From positions 1-20,283 of the forward strand of contig JAUCBJ010003733.1 in the NCBI GenBank assembly GCA_032718475.1: DNA of 20,283 nt, written 5' to 3'. Below are positions 10,485-17,975 of this stretch, in pieces (the stretch's first letter is position 1; each line of letters opens with the position of its first letter). A program made the position numbers and the translations under genes. A model generated the notes under the pieces. It did no database searches. It saw only the letters and a list, made by a program, of their open reading frames with translations, and was not told the DNA's origin. The DNA comes from Nemertoderma westbladi. Lineage: Eukaryota; Xenacoelomorpha; Nemertodermatida; Nemertodermatidae.

Positions 10485-11609
10485 ATGTGTTACGCTGTGC
10501 AGAAAAAAGTGAAACTATTTGTATTATTCGTCGACTTTCGAAAGGCCTATGACCTAGTGCCACGCAATAAATTATTAGAAGTTTTACGTAACGCTGGCTG
10601 CGGTAAACGGATGTTATACGCCATCAAATCCATGTATACGTGTACAAAATATATATTGCGTGACGCCATAATAATCTCGTGTTTTGGAGTAAAACAGGGG
10701 GCCCCTTCGTCAGTCACCCTGTTTTGTGTATATTTAAATCAACTTGTGCTGAATTTAAGAAATGCTTTTCAAACTGATGGTTTTCTGGGTGTTATACAAA
10801 TCCTATTACTGATGGACGATTCCGTAATCCTTTCAACCTCTCGTGCTACTTGCGAATCAAAATTTCGAGTGCTTGTGGACTTCTGTACAGAATACGGTAT
10901 GGTAATAAATACAAAAAAGACAAGGTTTTTGGTAATAAATGGCAGCTATTCAGATAAACTCCCGATGTCATATAAAAATATTGTTGTAGACCATTGTTAC
11001 AGTTATGTGTATCTAGGGTCGCCTTTTTGCGAAAGTGGTGCAATGTCCTCCATTTTAAATTTACATGTTAGTAGGTGTAACGACGCTGTGAATAAATTTA
11101 TCATATTTTGTGCAGTTAACAGTACTATGCCCTTTCACCTGAAATTGAAAGTATTCCACTCTTGCTTATCAGCTGTGTTAGTCTATGGGTGCGAGTCGTG
11201 GCTGACCAGAGATTTCAAGGTGATTGAAACATTGTATATGAAAGCAGTAAAGTCACTACTGGGCGTTCGTATCACTACACCTAAAGATATTTGTCTGGTG
11301 GAATCCGGATTGCAACCATTAGCGGTAACTATTTTAAACGCTCAAAGCAGATTTTTTAAGAAATATTCAGCTGTCACTGACGATTGTTTGCCTATCAAAC
11401 AAGTTTTTAAACTTTGTGGTGACTCCAATATCCATAGTTGTAATTTATTATGTAAACCCTCAGAGACTGAAACTTCTAAGGTTTCCCTCAGTACTGTGAA
11501 ACTGAAAATTACGGTAAAACCGATCGCTGCAACAAAGTTTAGTCAATACCGTGATGTCCTTAATCCCAGTCTCTCCGTCCACTCGATATACTATAATTCC
11601 ACTGAATAG
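10485..11609 (+). CDS. Truncated non-LTR retrotransposon reverse transcriptase, open frame
   Basis: A 374-residue open frame. RT motif A is FVDFRKAYD at residues 15-23, with catalytic Asp17. Motif B is GVKQGAPSS at 68-76. Motif C is LMDDS at 109-113, with Met in place of the usual Ala before DD. The thumb-like part follows, with SYVYLGSPF at 173-181 and VYGCESW at 233-239. In LINEs this enzyme copies element RNA at a nicked target. Here the frame opens only a few codons before motif A (a TAG precedes the short AGGTTATTAAT repeats), so the endonuclease and the first RT motifs are missing. The element-derived part ends at residue ~328, where the repeat unit ends; the last ~46 residues come from flanking DNA. 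It is a core fragment, unlikely to act alone. The clade is not assigned. The start codon is nominal. Confidence 0.88.
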   Translation: MCYAVQKKVKLFVLFVDFRKAYDLVPRNKLLEVLRNAGCGKRMLYAIKSMYTCTKYILRDAIIISCFGVKQGAPSSVTLFCVYLNQLVLNLRNAFQTDGFLGVIQILLLMDDSVILSTSRATCESKFRVLVDFCTEYGMVINTKKTRFLVINGSYSDKLPMSYKNIVVDHCYSYVYLGSPFCESGAMSSILNLHVSRCNDAVNKFIIFCAVNSTMPFHLKLKVFHSCLSAVLVYGCESWLTRDFKVIETLYMKAVKSLLGVRITTPKDICLVESGLQPLAVTILNAQSRFFKKYSAVTDDCLPIKQVFKLCGDSNIHSCNLLCKPSETETSKVSLSTVKLKITVKPIAATKFSQYRDVLNPSLSVHSIYYNSTE

Positions 11610-11768
11610 GTGGTAGTTGGTGTAGGAAAGAATGACCCTCAATAATGTGGGAACATTTATTTCTATATTAGGATTTATTTTTAATTTAAACATTTAGACA
11701 TTCCAAAAGGAACTTTCCATTTACTTAGTAATGTTTACTCAATCTATAACCAAAACATTAAACAGCCA
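11470..11768. other. Intergenic DNA and RING-gene 3' UTR
   Basis: This stretch is unique to copy 1's right flank and shows no resemblance to the right flank of copy 2. On the - strand it follows the RING gene stop and holds two AATAAA signals. Open frames here on both strands have no recognisable domain. Confidence 0.5.
11656..11679 (-). terminator. Polyadenylation signals of the RING gene
   Basis: Reading the - strand, AATAAA occurs at 11679-11674 and again at 11661-11656, about 90-110 nt after the RING stop codon (11771-11769). This is a plausible 3' end for a short transcript. The second half of the pair is followed by AT-poorer sequence. Confidence 0.5.
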
Positions 11769-12390
11769 TTAAAAGTGAAATAGTCTCAAGAGTAAATCTC
11801 TTCGAGAATAAATCTCAAGAGCTGCATCAATCATCTCGTTCACATCTGCATCATCATTTTCTTCCTCGTTTTTTACCTCCACAACGAAGTGGCCGCACTT
11901 ATCGCATACTTTGGGGAGATCAACTTTATCTACATTCCGGCTCTTCTGCACTGTCTCTCTGGCCCGAATAGTGGCTCGGTCCTGTTGGGCGACGATTTGC
12001 CCCACTAATATGTCGAGTGCGGCGGATCTCGTGGCTTTGTGGACCGGCTCCCGACACGCCGGACAATTAGGCTTCTGTTTCAACCAGACTGCCACGCAGT
12101 GACAGCAGAAAGAATGCGAACAGTTGAGAAGTAACGGCTCAATGAGCACCTCGCGACAAATCGAGCATTCCAGATCTTTATCGAACTCGAGTATTCTCGA
12201 GAGATCTACTGATGATATTATTTTATTGTTTAATTCTTCATTATTATTGGGTTTTGCTAATATTAAACTATTTTTTCTTACTTTCTACTTTAGTTTTAGA
12301 CTCCCCACTAATACCATCTTCATTCTTTGAATCATCATTGGATTGAACTTGTTTTCTTTTTAACTGTTTTTCCTTCCCTTTTCGATCCAT
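11769..12390 (-). CDS. RING-HC E3 ubiquitin ligase-like gene (RNF8/CHFR type), one apparent frameshift
   Basis: The start ATG is at 12390. It opens a Lys/Asp-rich 40-codon leader that hits TAG at 12270-12268, right after an A6 run. One base fewer in that run would join it to the long frame that follows. That frame encodes a complete C3HC4 RING (codons 12167-12055): CSIC, then CSHSFCCHC, then CPAC. A helical stretch like the post-RING region of RNF8 follows, then a CDKC pair, an acidic EEENDDAD run and the C-terminus. RING-HC domains recruit E2 enzymes to transfer ubiquitin. RNF8-like features are the NCSHSFC core and spacing, but no FHA domain is present, so target recognition is unknown. No introns are seen, which suits a retrogene or compact gene. 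The frameshift may be real decay, a base-call error or an unseen splice. Both flanks are transposon-derived. Confidence 0.75.
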
Positions 12391-12545
12391 TATACTGTAG
12401 TATACGTGCAATTGGTTTCAAACTAATTATTTATCTTAATTATTGTTTTACAACAAATCTATTGCTTTGTAAATATTCGTCGTACTATTAGATATTGTAT
12501 CCCCATTTTTTTAATTGTATTCCATTTTCTATTAGATTTGTTTCT

Positions 12546-12658
12546 ATGGTATTACTTGGCCTGCCCCACTTTATTGAACAGTTTTACTGTTGAAGCACAT
12601 GGTATTACTTAGCCTGCCCCACTTTCTTTAACAGTTTTACGGTTCATTATTGAAGCAC
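12546..12658. repeat. Tandem duplication upstream of the RING gene
   Basis: Two head-to-tail units start ATGGTATTACTT at 12546 and 12599, each with GCCTGCCCCACTTT, then AACAGTTTTAC and TTGAAGCAC. The second carries a ~7-bp insertion. They lie about 155-270 bp upstream of the - strand RING start, within the likely promoter region. A regulatory effect is not shown. Confidence 0.85.
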
Positions 12659-12808
12659 CATTTTCGTCAGCAAAAGTTGTATAAAAATTCTTAAAAGTTT
12701 TTCATTTCATTTCATTGTTGTAATGAAATAAAATTGACATAAATTGCACAAGAACATATAATAAAAGTGCACAAGATTGACACGTATCAAAATCGGTATA
12801 AGACATTC

Positions 12809-12829
12809 TGAGATACAAATTAAAATTAA
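12809..12829. repeat. 21-bp word shared with 16919-16939
   Basis: The word beginning TGAGATACAAATT is identical here and at 16919-16939, with unrelated flanks. Here it marks the end of the decayed LINE endonuclease stretch. It may be a common transposon-end sequence; it could also be chance in AT-rich DNA. Confidence 0.45.
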
Positions 12830-13605
12830 ATAATTGCACAGATTACTATTGACAATAAGACGTCATAGGCGTATATACAATAAATGTGCAAATATAAGTA
12901 TAATATAATCAGTAGATTGTGTTTATTATTGGTTTGGTATGTGATTTGGAATGAGTATAGACCTTTTGTTGTTTTGCTCCGAGAGTTGAGCTTCTTGTTT
13001 ATTATTCTAAGGTTTTTGGTTTTCTTTCTGATTGTGATTTTCATGATAAACTTTGAAGCTGTTTGCTGGATGGTGTGTGTCACTTTCTCTAGATACGCAT
13101 TCATTGTCTTTTCTGTCCAAATAATAAGGTTATTGCCGTACTCTTCCTGGAGTGCTTTGAGATTAGTGTTCACCTCTCTCTATTCCTAAAATAGGATATA
13201 GTTTAATTGATACTGGGCTGTGGTCTGATCCATTCCTGAGTTCGTTACGGTCATACACCTGACCTTCTGTGCAGAGTCGAAGCCCATTTAGATTTGTGAG
13301 TACCTGGTCTATGTAAGAATCTGCCCTACCCTGGATTGCTGGATTGCCTTTTCCATGATTTTTTGTTAAAGACGGTGTCCCAATGGATACGAAGGAAACT
13401 TAGTGCTATATTCTTGATTAGTGAATGCAGATCTGCGGTTTTTCCATTCAGTGCATATGATTCCACCAGGCCAGAAATTATCCGCAGCACATAGCACAAG
13501 CAGTTCTGTTCGTATCATAATTTTCATATTCTTGAAGTTGCCATGAATCCTAGTTGTAACCCTCCCTGCTCGAATCCCGTTGATGCTTAGGCTTATCGAA
13601 AACAC
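12826..13605 (-). pseudogene. Decayed LINE apurinic-type endonuclease domain
   Basis: Three - strand frames in succession give pieces of one EEP-fold endonuclease. Frame 1 (13605-13366) has SINGIRAG near the start, then GGIICTEWKNR, which resembles the GDFNC-x-EW region, then FPSYPLG. Frame 2 (about 13380-13173) has GRADSYIDQVL and the hallmark GSDHSPVS, with Ser-Asp-His codons at 13228-13220. Frame 3 (from 13173) has a WTEKTMNAYLEKVTHTIQQ linker typical of the segment before the reverse transcriptase. Such domains nick target DNA for target-primed reverse transcription. At least two frameshifts and several lost residues make this a relic. The expected RT is missing after the linker. It is antiparallel to the RT fragments nearby, so it is not simply their missing N-terminus. 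Confidence 0.72.
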
Positions 13606-13900
13606 TTACAACGCAATAATGAATTTATAATAATTATAATTCCAGAATATAATTTTCTAAAATTTGTTATAGTATTCGTAAAATGAGTGGTTATAAATTA
13701 TGAAATTGAACAAAAAATAGTTTGCGTCCAGTCCGCCTCCAGTCCCGCACGGCTGCATGGCCTTGTAGTTCTAGAACGTCTTGTCGCACTGCGATGTAAA
13801 GTTGGAAAATATGTCGCCATGGCGATTTCGTAGTGCGAAATTAATTCCACACAAATAAATAAAATTTAATTGGTAACGAAAATGGTGCTTAAAGGTCCGT
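13606..13900. other. Intergenic DNA with a nested inverted repeat
   Basis: AT-rich at the left, more GC-rich at 13725-13845. It contains TCGCACTGCGA (13784-13794), a perfect 12-bp palindrome TCGCCATGGCGA (13814-13825) and TCGTAGTGCGA (13828-13838). The outer pair are imperfect inverted copies. No gene is visible. Confidence 0.6.
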
Positions 13901-14075
13901 TTCTTGAGCTTTATTTCTAGCTTTATTTCTAGCTTTTTTTCGAGCTTTTTTTCAAGCTTTTTTTTTAGCTTTTTTACAAGCTTGATATGCCTTTTCTAAC
14001 GTTCAGTTAAAATGAAGCTTTTTTTAGCTTTTTTTTTCCAATCCTTTTTGTGAGCTTTTTTCTAGCTTTTTATTT
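13901..14075. repeat. AGCTTT(T)n-rich tandem repeat
   Basis: Units of about 11-12 bp of the form GAGCTTTATTTCT or AGCTTTTTTTC are repeated from 13904 to about 13983, and again, more loosely, at 14016-14071. A short unique spacer lies between them. One strand is almost pure pyrimidine except for the AGC words. It ends directly at the left edge of the second 2.1-kb unit. Confidence 0.85.
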
Positions 14076-14248
14076 ATTAAGACATCAAATTCTATGTTCT
14101 GTATGTACGACATCTAATTATTTTAAAGTGGTAGCTAGTGTTTTTTTTTATTATAGCCAGTGTTTTTGATAGGTTTTTCAGGATTTATAGGTGTGTTTTT
14201 TAACATAATTATTATTGTGCATTGGTTTACATGCTAGTATTTTTAAAA

Positions 14249-14341
14249 ATATAATTGTTTCTCTATTATGGAGAAATTAATGGCTAGAGTACCGCCCGTC
14301 CCCCATTTTAATTTTTTACCAAAATGTACAAGTTTGCTAGC
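14249..14341 (+). repeat. 92-bp internal direct repeat, left (copy 2)
   Basis: Counterpart of 9521-9612. It is repeated exactly at 14962-15053 within the same unit. Confidence 0.9.
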
Positions 14342-14620
14342 TGTTACCTTTTAGCGTTTGTGTAAATTGTAATAGATTGTGATTGTGTAAATTGTGATAG
14401 AAACATAATAGATTTTTTTTATTATGATCTAGAACACGTTATATTTTGTTCTAGCACATTTTCAAGAAATGGAAAATTTTATAGTAGGTTGCTTTTATTA
14501 TCTCCATGAATGGATTTTTTCCCTATTTTTTCATTTGACGACACCAGCGGTATTTTATCATTTTTGTTACATTATGTCAAAATGTTTTTTGCTTGAACAG
14601 CGTTCTGGTGAATTACTCGT

Positions 14621-14649
14621 AACGCTGCAAAGTACTACTTTGCAGCGTT
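14621..14649. repeat. 13-bp-stem hairpin in copy 2
   Basis: AACGCTGCAAAGT, loop ACT, then ACTTTGCAGCGTT is a perfect stem. A third AACGCTGCAAAGT lies shortly downstream, near 14666. The counterpart in copy 1 is shortened by a T in place of C. Confidence 0.8.
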
Positions 14650-14961
14650 GCGGCCTATAGGACGGAACGCTGCAAAGTAATCAAAGACATGGAAGCAACT
14701 TAAATTACCGAATTCCAGAATGTATTATTTCCATTTATGTTAATGAGTGCTGCTTTATTATCCAGTTTGCAGTGACGGGACTAGCTACTGTATGTAAATA
14801 ATTATTTAACGTGTACTGTATTCCATTATGGCGAAACGTCCAATAGAAGACAGTGTAATGACCAAAGCAAGATATGACGACGACAGTGTTCAGTAAAACT
14901 GAACGGACACAGACGGTGAATCAGTTTGCTTCAGTCGACTATAGTCAAGATGGAATATATA

Positions 14962-15053
14962 ATATAATTGTTTCTCTATTATGGAGAAATTAATGGCTAG
15001 AGTACCGCCCGTCCCCCATTTTAATTTTTTACCAAAATGTACAAGTTTGCTAG
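14962..15053 (+). repeat. 92-bp internal direct repeat, right (copy 2)
   Basis: Exact match to 14249-14340. It is followed by the same GTAG insertion seen in copy 1. Confidence 0.9.
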
Positions 15054-15212
15054 GTAGCTGTTACATTTTACAGTACTTACTCCAATGAGGAATGAAAGTA
15101 TCAATGCTAATATATTTATTTATAACGAAACTGTCTCTTTATAGAGGTACCTGCTGACCGGTACTGTAGGTTAATAGGTTATTAATAGGTTTAGGTTATT
15201 AATAGGTTATTA

Positions 15213-16196
15213 ATGTGTTACGCTGTGCAGAAAAAAGTGAAACTATTTGTATTATTCGTCGACTTTCGAAAGGCCTATGACCCAGTGCCACGCAATAAAT
15301 TATTAGAAGTTTTACGTAACGCTGGCTGCGGTAAACGGATGTTATACGCCATCAAATCCATGTATACGTGTACAAAATATATATTGCGTGACGCTATAAT
15401 AATCTCGTGTTTTGGAGTAAAACAGGGGGCCCCTTCGTCAGTCACCCTGTTTTGTGTATATTTAAATCAACTTGTGCTGAATTTAAGAAATGCTTTTCAA
15501 ACTGATGGTTTTCTGGGTGTTATACAAATCCTATTACTGATGGACGATTCCGTAATCCTTTCAACCTCTCGTGCTACTTGCGAATCAAAATTTCGAGTGC
15601 TTGTGGACTTCTGTACAGAATACGGTATGGTAATAAATACAAAAAAGACAAGGTTTTTGGTAATAAATGGCAGCTATTCAGATAAACTCCCGATGTCATA
15701 TAAAAATATTGTTGTAGACCATTGTTACAGTTATGTGTATCTAGGGTCGCCTTTTTGCGAAAGTGGTGCAATGTCCTCCATTTTAAATTTACATGTTAGT
15801 AGGTGTATCGACGCTGTGAATAAATTTATCATATTTTGTGCAGTTAACATGACTATACCCTTTCACCTGAAATTGAAAGTATTCCACTCTTGCTTATCAG
15901 CTGTGTTGTCTATGGGTGCGAGTCGTGGCTGACCAGAGATTTCAAGGTGATTGAAACATTGTATATGAAAGCAGTAAAGTCACTACTGGGCGTTCGTATC
16001 ACTACACCTAATGATATTTGTCTGGTGGAATCCGGATTGCAACCATTAGCGGTAACTATTTTAAACGCTCAAAGCAGATTTTTTAAGAAATATTCAGCTG
16101 TCACTGACGATTGTTTGCCTATCAAACAAGTTTTCAAACTTTGCGGTGACTCCAATATCCATAGTTTTAATTTATTATGTAAACCCTCAGAGACTG
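15213..16196 (+). pseudogene. Reverse-transcriptase fragment, copy 2, frameshifted
   Basis: Same protein as the ORF at 10485-11609, with the same RT motifs A (FVDFRKAYD), B (GVKQGAPSS) and C (LMDDS). A single A is missing near 15907, in the codon before YGCESW. The frame therefore ends at 15932, and the C-terminal part continues in another frame (about 15908 onward) up to the unit end at 16196. Other replacements relative to copy 1 include Leu to Pro just after motif A, Asn to Ile, and Lys to Asn in the C-terminal part. It lacks the same N-terminal and C-terminal regions as copy 1. The reading frame beyond 16196 is flanking DNA and not part of the element. Confidence 0.88.
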
Positions 16197-16691
16197 TCTG
16201 CTTTATGTCAGCTTGTTCGAACATTTTGTTTAGAATGTCCATTGATTTCTCTCTTGATTTTTGTTTCTTCATTTCGCTTATTTCAGAATCAGTACTATCA
16301 ATTTCTGAATCTTCAGTAGCTGGAATGTCTGCAATAGGCCTATTTAACTGTATATAATGTGTGTATAACTGTATTCAGTTATACATCTAGGGCACAATTT
16401 CCACCCAGGGATCAATGGAAATTCCATAGTTTGAAAATGTTGTGCCATTACTATAGAAATAAGTCGGGAGCCCTTTCCTGTATGCTTCTCTAAATTGAAG
16501 ACATTGCAGCATTTGTCTAACTTTTTTTCAAACACTCATCCCAAAAATGCTGATTCATGGTGCAAGCAAATGGTTCAATTTGTATCTAAAACTATATCTT
16601 TGAAACCTGCTCGCCATTTGATCAACTGAATGGTTCTCTCAGAAATTTCAGAAGTATGTTTCAGAGCCTTTGTCCTACAGTATTGTAAGTC
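16197..16691 (-). pseudogene. Broken Cys/His-rich ORF, truncated by copy 2
   Basis: On the - strand, one frame from about 16691 gives YCRTKALKHTSEISERTIQL, then TICLHHESAFLG, then KCCNVFNLEKH and PGWKLCPRCITE. It is broken by two in-frame stops and ends at 16344. A neighbouring frame continues with IADIPATEDSEIDSTDSE and REKSMDILNKMFEQAD up to 16197. The order C-x2-HH, CC-x5-H, PGxKLCxxC, acidic Ser/Asp/Glu stretch, then a LN-type helix resembles the N-terminal zinc-binding region of uncharacterised, often transposon-associated metazoan proteins that I recall only as a pattern. The frame change could be a 1-nt indel or a short intron ending CTATTGCAG. The ORF stops exactly at the right end of the 2.1-kb unit, which implies that the unit's arrival or a rearrangement removed the rest. 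Function unknown. Confidence 0.5.
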
Positions 16692-17031
16692 AACTTATGA
16701 CAGGAGTATTCATCATACAATAGTGTCACAAGGATACAATAGCCTAAATCGGACATGATTATAAAATATGATAAAAATAGCGCTACCTGTATTATATAAT
16801 TAAAATGATTGATTATAATTAAGCTAAGAAAGAAATAATCAGATCCCCCAATCTACAGGGATTTGCAATCTACTTGGAACACGTTCGTGGGGCCTTCGCG
16901 CAGCACGAGGTCCAGTTATGAGATACAAATTAAAATTAAGCGACTGTATCACAAAATCAGGTTTTGAGAAATTTACCCACACCACCAATCAATCAAAGAA
17001 AGGGGGACAGTACGTGTTCACCCCTTTTAAT
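16692..17031. other. AT-rich intergenic DNA
   Basis: No gene is supported. It holds the second 21-bp word at 16919-16939 and a GC-richer patch at about 16855-16915. A 31-codon - strand frame starting at 16756 might be an upstream part of the neighbouring Cys/His relic, but there is no other support for it. Confidence 0.45.
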
Positions 17032-17048
17032 CCCCCCCCCCCCCCCCC
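17032..17048. repeat. C17 tract
   Basis: Uninterrupted run of 17 C on the + strand. Similar runs follow at 17230-17253 and, as G, at 17401-17434. Confidence 0.9.
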
Positions 17049-17229
17049 ACCCTTCTCAACCACCAATACATAACCGTGACATCTACCACCCACGGAAGGG
17101 TAGAACGAACTTATTTCCAATCGCACGTTAAATATGCAAAGCCAGGTGGTGTATATGAATATAATCAACGCCGTACTCGTCTTAATTATTATAAGCGTCG
17201 TTCAATCGTTGCGCTCGTCCAGAGTAAGT

Positions 17230-17253
17230 CCCCCCCCCCCCCCCCCCCCCCCC
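17230..17253. repeat. C24 tract
   Basis: Uninterrupted run of 24 C. It is preceded by a donor-like AGAGTAAGT (17222-17229), but no supported exon ends there. Such runs are prone to length error in sequencing. Confidence 0.9.
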
Positions 17254-17400
17254 TATCAGAAAGATTTACTCAACAAAAAATAGTGTAAATAAATAAACAA
17301 CTACAAGGATAAGAGGTCATGTGTAGGAAAGCTAATCAGGACGATACCTTTACTAATATATTGAGCTGCATTGATCTATACATAGTACATGTTGGGTGAT

Positions 17401-17434
<34 letters not shown>
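17401..17434. repeat. G34 tract with G-rich tail
   Basis: A run of 34 G, continuing as TGAGGGGTAGGGGGTG and GGGTGGG to about 17460, so several G-quadruplexes are possible. It is complementary to the C24 tract about 150 bp upstream, and a large C/G hairpin could form. Confidence 0.9.
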
Positions 17435-17435
<1 letters not shown>

Positions 17436-17460
17436 GAGGGGTAGGGGGTGTCTGGGTGGG

Positions 17461-17975
17461 TTGTTAGTATTAGGGTGCACAATATCGACGCACGCGCAGG
17501 AATGTGTTGATGTTTAATAGCACCGCATTCCCGCGTTAGAAAGCATCCCCAATTGGAATAAATAAATAAATTAAACGCGTTTCGTTATGTTCCTCGACTT
17601 ATATTATTCTCTCCACGGACGAGTTATTAGCTGCTAGGACAGGTAGACCTAGTCCCCCACAACAACGGTCATACCTTCAATCAATCAATCAATTGAGCTC
17701 ATATGAGCTCGTATATTAGTTTTATTTATAAATTGAAATCTCACGAATTAATAGGCCTATTAGCTGATTAGTGAACTATCATATGTTAGACCATATATAT
17801 ATATTATATATTGGACCTTATCAAAATAGCGGTTGTACTGGGGCGGTATATGTTGTTATCTAACCCACTGCAAGCGCATTTGAGGGGCCGGTATGTTTTT
17901 AATAACTTCTGGTACAACGGGATGCAGTATTACAGCGCCAAGCAGATTTAATCTGATCAGAATATTCCGGACGCT
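17461..17975. other. Noncoding DNA with small repeats
   Basis: Contains (AATC)n at about 17677-17691, a perfect palindrome GAGCTCATATGAGCTC at 17695-17710 and an AT dinucleotide run at about 17793-17811. No open frame of interest. Confidence 0.6.

Larger units (their letters stand above)
9351..11469 (+). mobile_element. 2.1-kb repeat unit with reverse-transcriptase fragment, copy 1
   Basis: The unit begins AAGACATCAAATTC directly after the last satellite monomer and ends CAGAGACTG. The same unit lies at 14079-16196, with about 13 substitutions and one 1-bp deletion between copies. The first ~1130 bp is noncoding-looking: T-rich DNA, a 92-bp direct repeat, hairpins and short AGGTTATTAAT repeats just before the ORF. 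The last ~985 bp is a reverse-transcriptase ORF. No terminal inverted repeats, target-site duplication or 3' poly-A were found. The unit is thus not a textbook LINE insertion. It may be a non-autonomous element that captured RT sequence, or a plain segmental duplication. Confidence 0.85.
14079..16196 (+). mobile_element. 2.1-kb repeat unit with reverse-transcriptase fragment, copy 2
   Basis: Same orientation and same end points as copy 1 at 9351-11469 (offset 4728 bp, then 4727 after a 1-bp deletion). Divergence is uneven. About five substitutions fall in the first 1.7 kb; about eight, plus the deletion, fall in the last 400 bp. Left flank: pyrimidine-rich tandem repeat. Right flank: a - strand Cys/His-rich relic. 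Copy 2 keeps CpG at three sites where copy 1 has CA or TG. Confidence 0.85.

Noticed and set aside
10846-11043. - strand ORFs inside the RT (also 15574-15771)
   Set aside because: Shadows of the RT frame on the opposite strand.
11460-11693. - strand 77-codon ORF
   Set aside because: Crosses the copy-1 boundary and the RING gene's polyadenylation signals; no domain seen.
12884-13189. + strand hydrophobic ORF as a membrane protein
   Set aside because: It is the antisense of the LINE endonuclease linker; its hydrophobicity is a by-product of A/T-rich codons on the other strand.
17076-17288. + strand ORF ending in a poly-proline run
   Set aside because: The proline run is simply the C24 tract. 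The basic upstream part matches no family, and no promoter or acceptor was seen. The donor-like AGAGTAAGT alone is not enough.
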